IMG/VR virus record: IMGVR_UViG_3300050821_024084
Span: 1 to 64,000 of that record
Strand: one strand, 5' to 3'
Source: a virus
DNA length: 64,000 bases
In this document: in pieces, positions 8,557 to 16,357 of the stretch
Layout: each line of letters starts with the position of its first letter
Numbering within the stretch: the stretch's first letter is position 1
The notes under the pieces: model-generated
The model's input: the letters and a program-made list of their open reading frames with translations, nothing else
What the model was told of the DNA's origin: nothing
The model's database searches: none
Program-made: the position numbers and the translations under genes

Positions 8557-9588
8557 ATGGAAGACGAGGAAGAGAAGGACGTCTGCCCCGAGTGCGGCGG
8601 TGAGGTCCGCCTGGTGTTCGTCGGCAAGGACGGCCGGGGCCTGCTGAGCGAGAAGGAGATCGAGCGGCTGCGGGTCAAGGCGGTGGTGGTCTCGCTGGAA
8701 TCGGATCAGGCGGAGCGCTATCTGTCCGGGGATCCGGAGCTGCGGTACGACATCAGGGAGCGCATCCTGAAGTACACCGCGATCCTGCCCGAATCTGAGG
8801 GGGGATGCTGGGTGTGGCAGGCGACTCTGACAACCAGCGAGATCCCCATTATGCGCATCGGGAGAGCCGGAAGGGACATCCGCCGCTGGCTCTGGCTTGA
8901 CGCAGGAGGCCGGATCTGCGATCCGTGGACCATGCTGCGGCCCGTGACGCCGGACCCGGCTCTGCCGCGCTCGTTCAAGGGAACGGTACCCGCCTCGTGC
9001 GGGAAAGGCGGCGGCCGTCGCTGCATACGCCCCCGGCACTGGAAGGCCGAGCCCCGGCATCCGCTGCCGTCCGGCGCGGATCACAAGCCAGGTCGTCCCG
9101 GCGCCGGCCTGCGGGATCCCGACGGGAGCCCGGCGGACATCATCGCCGTGATCGAGATCCGGAATGACCGCTCGTCACATCTGGTAACCTACGACCGGTG
9201 GATACGCGGCGCGATTCACAAGCTGAATTCCGGCGTGACGGAATGCGGCGAGGATGAGTACGGGAATCACGTGTTCGAGCTGGAGCGCGGGATGGTCGTC
9301 TTCCGGAACTCAGAATGGATCAGGAGAACGGGCGAGGCGTCCCGGAAAATTCACGACGAGAAAATGCGGGAATGGAAGAAGATCTTCCCGGGCGACCGGG
9401 AGGAATGGCGGAAGGAAACAGACGGGAATCCGCTGTCGCCTTCGGTTCCTGACATGACGGATGAGCAGCGGATGCGCATGATCGAGCTGCTGATGAGCGA
9501 GATGGGAGGCCGGCCGGAGCAGTCCTGGCTTCCCCGGGAAGCGGACGAGGCGGGTGCGCCTGATATTCCTGACGCATCCCGCCCCTGA
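8557..9588 (+). CDS. HNH-nuclease-related protein with degenerate core
   Basis: 343 residues from ATG 8557. TACACT lies six bases upstream with no Shine-Dalgarno, so the mRNA is probably leaderless. An N-terminal CPECGGEVRLVF looks like half a zinc ribbon. The middle (GGCWVWQATLTT....RIG....WLWLDAGGRI....SCGKGGGRRCIRPRHW) matches the outline of phage HNH nucleases (CWxW...R..A...VxHxC....CxNPxHL), but the first catalytic His position reads as SC, so it may be inactive or only zinc-binding. The remaining 200 residues are charged and unrecognised. It converges on the leftward gene at 9594. Confidence 0.75.
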   Translation: MEDEEEKDVCPECGGEVRLVFVGKDGRGLLSEKEIERLRVKAVVVSLESDQAERYLSGDPELRYDIRERILKYTAILPESEGGCWVWQATLTTSEIPIMRIGRAGRDIRRWLWLDAGGRICDPWTMLRPVTPDPALPRSFKGTVPASCGKGGGRRCIRPRHWKAEPRHPLPSGADHKPGRPGAGLRDPDGSPADIIAVIEIRNDRSSHLVTYDRWIRGAIHKLNSGVTECGEDEYGNHVFELERGMVVFRNSEWIRRTGEASRKIHDEKMREWKKIFPGDREEWRKETDGNPLSPSVPDMTDEQRMRMIELLMSEMGGRPEQSWLPREADEAGAPDIPDASRP

Positions 9589-9593
9589 TGATG

Positions 9594-10121
9594 TCACGCG
9601 CTGATGGCCTCGGGCGGGGCGGTGGCAAGCACGTGCTTGCGGGCGTACTCCCGCCCTGCGTGGCGCGCAGCGCGCAGCGTGCGCTCGTCCACGGCACGGG
9701 CGCGGGTAGCTGCCTGGACCGGGGCCGGACGCACAGCCTCCCCGGTCCGGATCTCGCCGGCCACCCCCTGCGCGAATCCCTCGATCGCTGCGCGGGTGGC
9801 CCGCGTGATGTCGTAGGAGTTGGCCGGGGCGGAGCCGGATGCCTGCGCCTGCTTCTGCTCCTTGCGGATCTCGCTGCGACGGCGGGCGGCGAAGTCCTCG
9901 GCTGCCTTGCTGACCTGCTCCCACAGCTCCTCCAGACGGGTGAAGCCGGCATCGGCAGAGACAGTGATCTCGACGGTGACAGGCTGGCCCGAGGTGGAGC
10001 GCGTGGTGCCCTGGGTCAGGCGGGCTTCGGCTCCCAGCGCCGTAGCGAGGGTGTGGTAGGCGTAGGCTCTCGCGACGCCGTGACCTCCGGCAGCGTCGAG
10101 TTCCTTCTGGTGAACGGACAT
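9594..10121 (-). CDS. hypothetical protein, alanine-rich helical
   Basis: 175 residues with AAAGGAG upstream. Composition is Ala/Arg/Glu-rich and helical, with a TVEITVSADAGF beta stretch near residue 50. It is the first gene after the leftward promoter at 10168-10199. No family recognised. Confidence 0.75.
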   Translation of the reverse strand: MSVHQKELDAAGGHGVARAYAYHTLATALGAEARLTQGTTRSTSGQPVTVEITVSADAGFTRLEELWEQVSKAAEDFAARRRSEIRKEQKQAQASGSAPANSYDITRATRAAIEGFAQGVAGEIRTGEAVRPAPVQAATRARAVDERTLRAARHAGREYARKHVLATAPPEAISA

Positions 10122-10167
10122 CGTGAGTTACTCCTTTGGGGGTGCGGTTATGGTGCCTTGCAATTAC

Positions 10168-10199
10168 AGTATACCCTGTCCCGCACAGTGGTAAACAGC
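10168..10199 (-). promoter_or_regulatory. leftward promoter with GCTGTTTAC at -35
   Basis: Reading leftward, GTTTAC (10196-10191) and TATACT (10173-10168) are spaced 17 bases; GCTGTTTAC spans 10199-10191. It drives gene 9594..10121. The 9-mer recurs at five other promoters, so it is probably an operator as well as the -35 region. Confidence 0.75.
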
Positions 10200-10215
10200 C
10201 TGAGGAAGGAACCGC

Positions 10216-10542
10216 GTGACCCCGCTTGTCATTGCCCTGACCATTACCGGATTTCTCCTGGTAATGGGGCTCGTGTTCTTTGTCCTGTGCAGCAGGAAAG
10301 TGTGGCTCGGGGTGACGCCCTATGAGCTGAGAAAAGTGCGGTGCCGCCATTGCTCCGGCGGTATCCAGGCGCTCCTGACCCGGGAGGACGGCGAGCTGGC
10401 CTGGGGGAAGATCCCGCCGTTCCTGCTCCAGCTGGTGCGAGACGGGGGGGATGACATCCATCGCCCCCCGCTCGCTAACATCCGCAAGTGCTCGAACTGC
10501 GCGGGGATGGGCAGCACGCTCCACCCGAAGGACGGGAGCTAG
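10216..10542 (+). CDS. membrane-anchored zinc-ribbon protein
   Basis: 108 residues from GTG 10216 with GAGGAAGGA upstream. Residues about 3-25 form one hydrophobic segment; the rest carries CRHC (about 43) and CSNC (about 92), together a four-cysteine zinc ribbon on the cytoplasmic side. It is a lone rightward gene whose 3' end overlaps the opposite-strand gene at 10539 by four bases. Function unknown. Confidence 0.7.
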   Translation: MTPLVIALTITGFLLVMGLVFFVLCSRKVWLGVTPYELRKVRCRHCSGGIQALLTREDGELAWGKIPPFLLQLVRDGGDDIHRPPLANIRKCSNCAGMGSTLHPKDGS

Positions 10543-11126
10543 AGCGCCTGCGCGGCAGCCTCGATGAAGGCGACGGAACTCTCCGGGAAAAGCGCAGCCT
10601 CCGCCGTGGACTCGAATCGCGTCTCCATTCCCGCGATGCGATGCGGATCCGTGATGAAGAACGGCGGCATGGGATCCATGCCGCCCACGTCGCAGTACAC
10701 TCCGGTGGTGCCGTCCTCGCGCGTGAAAATGCAGATGGTGTCGTTTATTGCCTGGACACCTGCGCGGAACGGGAGAACGCGGATTTCCGTCTCCGGGCGC
10801 TCGGCGCAGTACGTCAGGTGCTCCAGCTGACGCCTGAGAACAGGGATACTGCCGGGACTCCGGCGCAGCACAGCCTCATCCAGGATGTAGAGCGACCGCA
10901 TCTTCGGCATCCGCGCTGCTTGCACGACCTGACGCTCCAGGCGCTTGTCTACGGCTTGCCGCATGAGAGCTTCCTCCTCAGGGAGGGTGGAAGCTGTGAC
11001 TGTCTCAGCGTACTCCCTGGTCTGGAGCAGGCCCGGCACTATTCTCTCGGCGTATACGCGTATTGCTGACAGGCTGGCTTCCATGCCCGCATAGGCGAGA
11101 TAGATCGTGTCCAGCTCTTTGCCCAT
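10539..11126 (-). CDS. standalone DUF5753 domain protein (Scr1-type regulator without HTH)
   Basis: 195 residues from ATG 11126 (AAGGAGAAGC upstream). The whole protein matches the C-terminal domain of Streptomyces XRE/DUF5753 regulators: RIVPGLLQTREYAET, RQ..L.R......YILDEAVLRR, LEHLT.....TEIRVLPF, then FTREDGTTGVYCD. Family members normally carry an N-terminal XRE helix-turn-helix, which is absent here. In hosts these proteins pair with small DUF397 proteins. A phage-borne isolated domain could act as a decoy or dominant-negative partner of host regulators; this is inference. A secreted lipoprotein gene lies just upstream. Confidence 0.85.
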   Translation of the reverse strand: MGKELDTIYLAYAGMEASLSAIRVYAERIVPGLLQTREYAETVTASTLPEEEALMRQAVDKRLERQVVQAARMPKMRSLYILDEAVLRRSPGSIPVLRRQLEHLTYCAERPETEIRVLPFRAGVQAINDTICIFTREDGTTGVYCDVGGMDPMPPFFITDPHRIAGMETRFESTAEAALFPESSVAFIEAAAQAL

Positions 11127-11140
11127 TCCGGTGCTTCTCC

Positions 11141-11731
11141 TTACTTCTTCAGCGTGAGGGTGATCGTGCCCGTCACCCACGCCCTGGCGGTGGCGACCGA
11201 CGGGTTTGCGTTCTGCGACATGTTGCAGGTCCCGTCCTTCAGCTTCGGCATCTTGCCGGAGAAGCCCACGTCAACCTGGGCGGTCCCCGTCGCCCCGGCG
11301 AACCTGCCGGTGCTCTTCGCGCCGTCGATCCTCGCGTTCACGATGGTTGTGTCCGCGATGTCACAAGCGCTCTTCGCCCCGATGTAGGTCAGCCTGCCGT
11401 TCTCCGGGACGGAGGTCACTGTCAGCTCCAGCGTGCCGTTCCTGGTCGGGAATGCGTGCATCTGACCGGGTTCCGGGCCGCTGCCGCCCGGTGTGAACGA
11501 TCCTGCCGTGTCCACGGGACCGGCGTAGCGCAGCACGAACGCGGGAGGATCGACGAGAGCGGCCTTGCCGGCGACGTCCCCCGTGAAGATCTCCGTGGAG
11601 GAGGTGGTCGCCGGGGCGGTGTGAGACGGGCGGGCAGGCGTGACCTTCGCGGGTGACGATGCGGAGCTGCATGCAGCGGTGAGAGCGGCTGCGGCGATCA
11701 CGACGGACGTGCTGATGATGATGGTTTTCAT
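11141..11731 (-). CDS. predicted secreted lipoprotein
   Basis: 196 residues. Signal peptide MKTIIISTSVVIAAAALTAAC with lipobox-like TAAC at 18-21, then a Ser/Pro/Thr-rich spacer and a beta-rich domain of about 145 residues with two cysteines (C123 and C167 region). It is expected to be anchored outside the host membrane. Phage lipoproteins often block superinfection by other phages; that role is possible but not shown. It lies in the same leftward unit as the DUF5753 protein, 14 bases upstream of it. Confidence 0.8.
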   Translation of the reverse strand: MKTIIISTSVVIAAAALTAACSSASSPAKVTPARPSHTAPATTSSTEIFTGDVAGKAALVDPPAFVLRYAGPVDTAGSFTPGGSGPEPGQMHAFPTRNGTLELTVTSVPENGRLTYIGAKSACDIADTTIVNARIDGAKSTGRFAGATGTAQVDVGFSGKMPKLKDGTCNMSQNANPSVATARAWVTGTITLTLKK

Positions 11732-11788
11732 GTGCGGGTGTGTCTCCTTGAATGATGTGAGAAATACGTGCCGGCCAGCGAGGGGAAT

Positions 11789-12205
11789 CTATTCACCGCT
11801 GGCGTCCATGAGTTCGTCCTCGTCGGCGTCCGGGTGATCTTTGAGATATTTCAGAGCCCGGATGGCACCTTCGGTGGTGTCTATCACATAAAACAGCGTG
11901 TCGGCCTGCTCGTCCGTGATCTCCAGCGCGTCGCGCGCCCAGTACGGGATGAATCCCCGGGTGCCGTCCGGGAGACGGATATTGTACCTGACGTCAATCA
12001 CAGACCCCGCTGGCAGCGAGAACAGAGCCGTCCAGCCGGCGATGCAGGCTGTCGTGCCGCACTCCGGTTCCCGGGCTATCTCGGGGATGAGCTCTCCCGC
12101 GCTGCTGAAGGAGCTGAACCCCCCGTCAATCCAGAGATCCTGATCATGCTGATCCGGCCTGAGGAGAAGAACGTCCAGGATCTTGTCCGTGAGCGTGATG
12201 TTCAT
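11789..12205 (-). CDS. DUF6197-like small acidic protein
   Basis: 138 residues, AGGAAGG ribosome binding site. The core ECGTTACIAGWTALFSLP...DGTRGF...ARDALEITDEQADTLFYV resembles the Cys-x3-Cys-x-x-G-W class of actinobacterial/phage small proteins and the paralogues at 20.9-21.7 and 42.8-44.6 kb. C-terminus is very acidic (HPDADEDELMD). Role unknown. Confidence 0.7.
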   Translation of the reverse strand: MNITLTDKILDVLLLRPDQHDQDLWIDGGFSSFSSAGELIPEIAREPECGTTACIAGWTALFSLPAGSVIDVRYNIRLPDGTRGFIPYWARDALEITDEQADTLFYVIDTTEGAIRALKYLKDHPDADEDELMDASGE

Positions 12206-12221
12206 GCTGGTTTCCTTCCTG

Positions 12222-12473
12222 TCAGCGGAAGCTTCCGGTCATTGAGTCCAGGCTGCGGAGCCGGGCGCGGCGTGCGTGCGCGGTGTGCGGCACGGGGCGG
12301 GGCTGCGGCTGGCGAGCCGCCTGCGGGTCCTGGTAGCCTCGCCGGCCGGCGTTGCGTATAACCCCGTAGGCGTACATGCGCGTTCCCAGGCGGGCGGTCC
12401 CCCCGACAGCGCGCCCGGCCATCCGGGCCTCGCCGCCGACGATGAGCTTGTCCCATCCGAGTTTCGTGAACAT
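12222..12473 (-). CDS. small basic hypothetical protein
   Basis: 83 residues, GGAGGAG ribosome binding site, start overlapping the stop of the upstream gene (TGATG). Gly/Arg-rich; the C-terminal third is highly basic. No family recognised. Confidence 0.65.
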   Translation of the reverse strand: MFTKLGWDKLIVGGEARMAGRAVGGTARLGTRMYAYGVIRNAGRRGYQDPQAARQPQPRPVPHTAHARRARLRSLDSMTGSFR

Positions 12474-12721
12474 CAGGCTCCTCCTCCGTCACGTGGCGTG
12501 ATCGCTTTTGCTTCTCGGGCGGCTGCTTCTGCGAGGCAGGCCGCGTAGCCCTCGCCATACGCTTCCAGGCGGAACCGGCTCTCCAGACGCACATTCAGCT
12601 CCATGAGGACGTTCTCCAGCGCCTCGCGCCCGTTGTCCCGGACGAGGACGGCGCTGCCCTGCCGTTCCCGGAGGACGTCCTCGATCTTGCGCATGCTCCG
12701 GCGGATCTCATACAGGTCCAT
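12473..12721 (-). CDS. small helical hypothetical protein
   Basis: 82 residues from ATG 12721, chosen for GGGAGGAAGAG just upstream; a longer frame to 13021 overlaps the DUF4262 gene antisense-free but has no start signal. Two amphipathic helices predicted. First gene after the promoter at 12756-12802. Confidence 0.7.
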   Translation of the reverse strand: MDLYEIRRSMRKIEDVLRERQGSAVLVRDNGREALENVLMELNVRLESRFRLEAYGEGYAACLAEAAAREAKAITPRDGGGA

Positions 12722-12755
12722 GTCTCTTCCTCCCTGCACGGCGCTGCGTAAACGC

Positions 12756-12802
12756 GCACCGTGCCCTAAGTATACCTTAAGGCACGGTGCTACGTAAACA
12801 GC
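12756..12802 (-). promoter_or_regulatory. leftward promoter inside a long inverted repeat
   Basis: GCACCGTGCCCTAAG (12756-12770) and CTTAAGGCACGGTGC (12776-12790) are inverted with one mismatch; the leftward -10 TATACT (12774-12769) sits in the centre. GCTGTTTAC (12802-12794) supplies the -35 region 18-19 bases away. The symmetric arms look like a repressor site over the -10. Confidence 0.75.
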
Positions 12803-12806
12803 TAGA

Positions 12807-13298
12807 CTAGGCATAGATGTCCTGAGCGGCCCGGACCGACTGGTCGCAGTCCAGCTGATGCGGCAGCCGGTTCTCCGTGTCGGGCCACAGCACCTGAAGG
12901 CGCGGGACCGGCTCCTCGTACCAGGCGTCCGAGATGCCGAACGGGATTGCTGCGTAGGCGAGGTGCACTTTCTGGAACAGCACCTCGTAGCTATCCGGGA
13001 GCAGCCCCGCCACGCGCTCACCGTCGTGGTAGTGACGACGGTAGTCGCTGATCTGCTCCACGGCCCGGGAGAGGATGTGATGCCCGCCCTCCGGCGGCAG
13101 CCCGACGATCACCAGCTCCGGATGCTTCCAGCTCTTGTGCAGCCCGATGGTGTACGCGAACTGCGGTGATCCGGTTCCCGGGTCGTCGAAGACCCCGACG
13201 CAGTGCCAGCCGTAGCGGCGGACTGATTCTGACACGCCGTGCAGGATCACCTCCTGAGACGGGTGCGTGCAGCGGTCATCATGGGCGTGCGCGGTCAT
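12807..13298 (-). CDS. DUF4262 domain protein
   Basis: 163 residues. Residues about 30-75 carry the family signature HCVGVFDDPGTGSPQFAYT followed by IGLHKSWKHPELVIVGLP; the remainder fits the usual single-domain length. No enzymatic activity is known for the family. Its ATG overlaps the stop of the radical SAM gene by four bases, so it is co-translated with the peptide-maturation enzyme and may assist it; that link is from context only. Confidence 0.88.
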   Translation of the reverse strand: MTAHAHDDRCTHPSQEVILHGVSESVRRYGWHCVGVFDDPGTGSPQFAYTIGLHKSWKHPELVIVGLPPEGGHHILSRAVEQISDYRRHYHDGERVAGLLPDSYEVLFQKVHLAYAAIPFGISDAWYEEPVPRLQVLWPDTENRLPHQLDCDQSVRAAQDIYA

Positions 13299-14422
13299 GA
13301 AAAGGTCCTTTCAGGCTGCGGGAGCGCGATTCCTGCTCCCTTCAGGCGCATGCGGATATGCCGGATCAGCACCATCAGGTCGTCACAGTAGACGGACACA
13401 TGATCATAACCGTGCCCGTCGCTTTTCCAGCGATTCGGGTAGTACCCCCCGCCGCATTCATAGAACAGCGGGCACATCCGGCATTCTGCGCAGGGGCCGG
13501 GCGGGGTGAACAGCGGGTGCGCCAGGATCTCGTCAACCGAGTGCGTGCGGATGTTCATCCCGGTGGAGAACACTTCTGTCCCGCCTATGACCCGGAGCGC
13601 GTCCAGGCCCTCGGCGGAGCCGTCCGGCTGGATCACGACAGATTTCTCGTCCGGGGGACGTCCGATGAAGCCAGCTCGGACATCGCGGCCGAGTATCCGT
13701 GACATGAGGATGTGAAACAGCCGGATGTCGGGAGCGCCTTTGTCCAGATACCACGCGTCGAACACCCGTGCGAGCCACTCCCCGGTCCCGGGCTGCGGCG
13801 GATTGTCCCAGGTCGCCAGCGGGAACAGGAAGTCCATGTGCGCGGGTTCCTCGGCACGCAGCGCCCGGTAGACGGTTTCCGGGTCGTTCGAGGGGTCGAT
13901 CACTGCAAGGAGGCCGCCGTACATGTGGCGGAACTCGGGGCGGCGCAGCAGCTCCAGGCCCCGGCGTGTCTCGGCAGCCGACTCGCGCAGGGCCGGGAAC
14001 AGGCGCTTGCGATTTGCCGCGTCGTCACCGTCAATGCTGACCCCGAAGCCCAGCGGGTAGCGGGAGAACTGCCGGAGAAGGTCTTCCGTGAGCAGCGTGG
14101 CGTTGGTCTGCATGCCGTACGTGACCGTGCATCCGGGCGGTACGGCGGAGCGGATCGCGGTCATGACCTCGGTGATCCGCTCCGCCCCCGCCAGGAGCGG
14201 CTCTCCCCCGTGCAGCAGGATGCTCATCCGGTCCAGATCGTGTGTCCGGACGTGCTCAGCTATCTCATGTGCAGCTGCCGCCAGGGTCCCGGGCTCAGTG
14301 AAGAGCGGCTGCCGTCGCCAGGCTTCCTGCTCTTCCAGCTCGTACATGTAGCAGTACGTGCATCTCAGATTACAGCGTGCGGCAAGCTTGAGTATGACCT
14401 CAGCAGCGCGGGGGGGACTCAT
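13295..14422 (-). CDS. FxsB-like radical SAM/SPASM peptide maturase
   Basis: 375 residues, GGAAGG ribosome binding site. The radical SAM 4Fe-4S motif CNLRCTYCYMYE lies at about 17-28, the GGEPLL motif at about 72, and the C-terminal SPASM-type region has CAECRMCPLFYECGGGYY and VYCDDLMVLI, closely matching FxsB-family cyclophane-forming maturases. Such enzymes crosslink aromatic side chains in ribosomal peptides (three-residue cyclophanes). A small aromatic-rich gene 40 bases upstream (14463..14696) is the likely substrate. Such maturases are familiar from actinobacterial chromosomes; in a phage early region this is unusual. Confidence 0.88.
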   Translation of the reverse strand: MSPPRAAEVILKLAARCNLRCTYCYMYELEEQEAWRRQPLFTEPGTLAAAAHEIAEHVRTHDLDRMSILLHGGEPLLAGAERITEVMTAIRSAVPPGCTVTYGMQTNATLLTEDLLRQFSRYPLGFGVSIDGDDAANRKRLFPALRESAAETRRGLELLRRPEFRHMYGGLLAVIDPSNDPETVYRALRAEEPAHMDFLFPLATWDNPPQPGTGEWLARVFDAWYLDKGAPDIRLFHILMSRILGRDVRAGFIGRPPDEKSVVIQPDGSAEGLDALRVIGGTEVFSTGMNIRTHSVDEILAHPLFTPPGPCAECRMCPLFYECGGGYYPNRWKSDGHGYDHVSVYCDDLMVLIRHIRMRLKGAGIALPQPERTFS

Positions 14423-14462
14423 GAGAGCAGATCCTTCCGGTGGCCAGAGGAGTAAGGGGAGC

Positions 14463-14696
14463 TCAGCCGGGCAGGGCGGCTGAGAACGTATACGTACCGT
14501 TCCCGCAGGTCATGGGCTCGACGTCTGCGTCGAGGATGCGCTCCAGGGGTGTCTTCCCGGAGCTGAGCGTGTTCAGCGGGTAGATATCGCTGGAGACGAA
14601 GGAGTTCGTGCTCATCTTCCCGGCACGTGCCGTGGCGCGCTCCCCGGGTGCAGCCGAGTTGAAGGTGTAGGCGGACAAGGAGGTGTTGATGCTCAT
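14463..14696 (-). CDS. candidate precursor peptide for the radical SAM maturase
   Basis: 77 residues from ATG 14696 with GGGAGGG upstream, immediately before the maturase gene on the same strand. It contains aromatic-x-x-type sites expected for cyclophane formation: SAYTFNSAAPG near the N-terminus, SFVSSDIY in the middle (an FxSxx word) and GTYTFSAALPG at the very C-terminus, the first and last being near repeats. No signal peptide or enzyme motif. Precursor status is inferred from size, position and these motifs; the crosslinked sites are unknown. Confidence 0.7.
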   Translation of the reverse strand: MSINTSLSAYTFNSAAPGERATARAGKMSTNSFVSSDIYPLNTLSSGKTPLERILDADVEPMTCGNGTYTFSAALPG

Positions 14697-14712
14697 GGTG
14701 CCCTCCCGGGGC

Positions 14713-14806
14713 TTGACAGGTGATCTGCGGACTGCTAGCATCATCCTGAGGGGTTTGGCTGCGGTGGTGAAGCGGGGCGGCGCGATGAGAGCCGCCCCGC
14801 TTCTGT
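14713..14806 (+). ncRNA. candidate small RNA with its own promoter and terminator
   Basis: TTGACA (14713-14718) and TAGCAT (14736-14741) are spaced exactly 17 bases on the + strand. A GC-rich hairpin AAGCGGGGCGGC / GCCGCCCCGCTT follows at about 14770-14803, ending in cttctgt. Only about 58 bases would be transcribed and no reading frame exists. The hairpin may also terminate leftward transcription entering the peptide operon. Confidence 0.55.
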
Positions 14807-14824
14807 CAGTGTAGCCGGTCCGGC

Positions 14825-15193
14825 TCAGACGACCAGCGCCTGGTCCTCGCGGCGGCGGGTGATGTAGTCCTGCCAGGCTTCCGTAAGAGCACGGAAGGCC
14901 AGGACCTGATTCGGGAACGAGCGCCCGATCTCGTCTTTAAAGACGAGGGAGATGTCACCACCCCAGAAGGTGGTGAAGCCCAGATCACGGGCGTCGAACC
15001 GATCCAGCCCGAGCACGGCCCGGCCCCAGTCATAGTCCTCGTACAGCTGGCCGAGCACGCAGTTGCTCGCGCTGTCGATGCTGAGCGTGCCCGGGTCCAC
15101 CTCGTCCATCCAGGCCGGACGGGTCTCGTTCAGGAGCGCGGCTCCGGCCTCGACGCGGGCGGCGTACGGGCTGGGGGGTGCGGCAGTAGTCAT
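14825..15193 (-). CDS. conserved phage protein with CVLGQLYxDY motif
   Basis: 122 residues from ATG 15193 (GGAAAGAAGG upstream, GTAAAC/TATACT promoter 120 bases upstream). The stretch DPGTLSIDSASNCVLGQLYEDYDWG is typical of a small protein family frequent in actinophages; function unknown. The same frame remains open upstream to 15587 (see the next entry), so a longer fused product is possible. Confidence 0.78.
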   Translation of the reverse strand: MTTAAPPSPYAARVEAGAALLNETRPAWMDEVDPGTLSIDSASNCVLGQLYEDYDWGRAVLGLDRFDARDLGFTTFWGGDISLVFKDEIGRSFPNQVLAFRALTEAWQDYITRRREDQALVV

Positions 15194-15587
15194 GAATCCT
15201 TCTTTCCTTCCGGTGGGACAGCGGGCTCCAGCCCGCGCGGGACGCGTGCCCGGAGAGAGGCCGCCGGTGAACGGATCCGGGCACGCGCCCGGACGGGCTG
15301 GGATCCCGTGCTGTTTACAGTATAGCAGGGACAGGCGTCGGGAGCGGGGGGTTCCGGTTTCTTCGGGGGGAAGGAGCGTGCTGACGGCAGCACGGACGAT
15401 CTCCGCCAGCTGGCCGCTGAAGTACCCGCAGTTCCCGAAGCATTCTGCGAGGGCTGTGATCAGCGCATCTTCGTTTTCGGTATAGCCGCTCATGTCCAGA
15501 CCTGAGGCGCTTTCCTCCTCGATATAGCGCTGTGCGCTCTCGAACTTCCAGTTGCGGAGCCGGCTCTCGACACGATCGCTCATAGCC
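15194..15587 (-). other. coding-like stretch that runs in frame into the 15193 gene without a stop
   Basis: An ATG at about 15587-15581 (GGAGGACGG upstream) opens MSDRVESRLRNWKF... which looks like genuine protein for about 85 residues, then passes through the promoter at 15310-15324 in Arg/Pro/Gly-rich low-quality frame and joins gene 14825..15193. Either a 250-residue fusion, or an upstream gene whose stop codon was lost by a one-base error or mutation. Confidence 0.5.
15310..15324 (-). promoter_or_regulatory. leftward -10 overlapped by GCTGTTTAC
   Basis: TATACT reads leftward at 15324-15319; GCTGTTTAC occupies 15310-15318, covering the start point. The -35 region is weak. Controls gene 14825..15193. 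Confidence 0.65.
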
Positions 15588-15659
15588 ATCGGAGCCGTCC
15601 TCCGTGAGGCCCCAGGCACCACGCGAAGAATATATCCTGGAAGTGCTGTGCGGGGCTCA

Positions 15660-16184
15660 TCACTCCGTCTCCGACATAACTATCATGGCTGCGACAGATG
15701 CTACGATTCCTATGATCCCGATGATCACAAGGGGCAGCCAGATCGCGAGACCGAGGGCGGTGCCTGCCACGGAGCCCTTGCCGGCGGGGATGGAGGCCAT
15801 GACTACCCCCGGCACGATGGCAGCGAGCAGGGAGAAGGTGATCCCCCCGAGCCCGACGGGCAGGAACACCTGCGGCTTGCTCCACGTCACGCGACGCAGC
15901 CGGGCACGTATCCGGGCCTCGGGCGGGGCGTCCGCCGGCACCCCCTCTTCCGCGAGGTCCGCGAGCTGCTTGCGGAGGTCATCCTCCACCTTAGCCACCA
16001 GGATCTTCGCGCGCCGCTGCTCGCCTTCCTCCTCCGTCAGGTAGCCGTGCGCGATGTTGTAGCCGAGCCGGTCGATCGCCTTGTTCCGGTGCTGGTGCCC
16101 GATGCGGCGCTCCGGCTCGATCGCGCGCTGACGCGGGTAGCCCCCGTCTTCGTAGCCGTAGGGGTTGTGGTAGTCCGCTTTCAT
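15660..16184 (-). CDS. DUF1707/SHOCT-like membrane protein
   Basis: 174 residues from ATG 16184 (GAGGAAGGA upstream). Residues about 35-80 (AIDRLGYNIAHGYLTEEEGEQR...DLRKQLADL) resemble the DUF1707 SHOCT-like module; two hydrophobic segments at about 115-140 and 150-172 cross the membrane. The start overlaps the stop of the 57-residue gene by four bases. Function in phage unknown; membrane-located signalling or exclusion are possibilities. Confidence 0.75.
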   Translation of the reverse strand: MKADYHNPYGYEDGGYPRQRAIEPERRIGHQHRNKAIDRLGYNIAHGYLTEEEGEQRRAKILVAKVEDDLRKQLADLAEEGVPADAPPEARIRARLRRVTWSKPQVFLPVGLGGITFSLLAAIVPGVVMASIPAGKGSVAGTALGLAIWLPLVIIGIIGIVASVAAMIVMSETE

Positions 16185-16354
16185 GAGGGTCCTTCCTCGT
16201 GGATGTGATAGTCGTCCGTGGATTCCCCGCACACGCGGCAGGGATGGCTGTGCTCATCTGTGCGATCGCAGTCCGGGCACAGCCCGAAGATCGCACGCAG
16301 GAGACGCGCCCCCGGATCCCCCGGGTCCAGAGGCGGCGTCCATCCTTCTTCCAT
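16181..16354 (-). CDS. 57-residue zinc-ribbon protein
   Basis: ATG 16354 preceded by GGAGGAG; ATGA overlap with the next gene. Sequence contains CPDC and CRVC, a compact two-knuckle zinc ribbon, in an acidic peptide ending HIHEEGPS. Too short for routine gene callers but well embedded in the operon. Confidence 0.7.
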   Translation of the reverse strand: MEEGWTPPLDPGDPGARLLRAIFGLCPDCDRTDEHSHPCRVCGESTDDYHIHEEGPS

Positions 16355-16357
16355 CTC

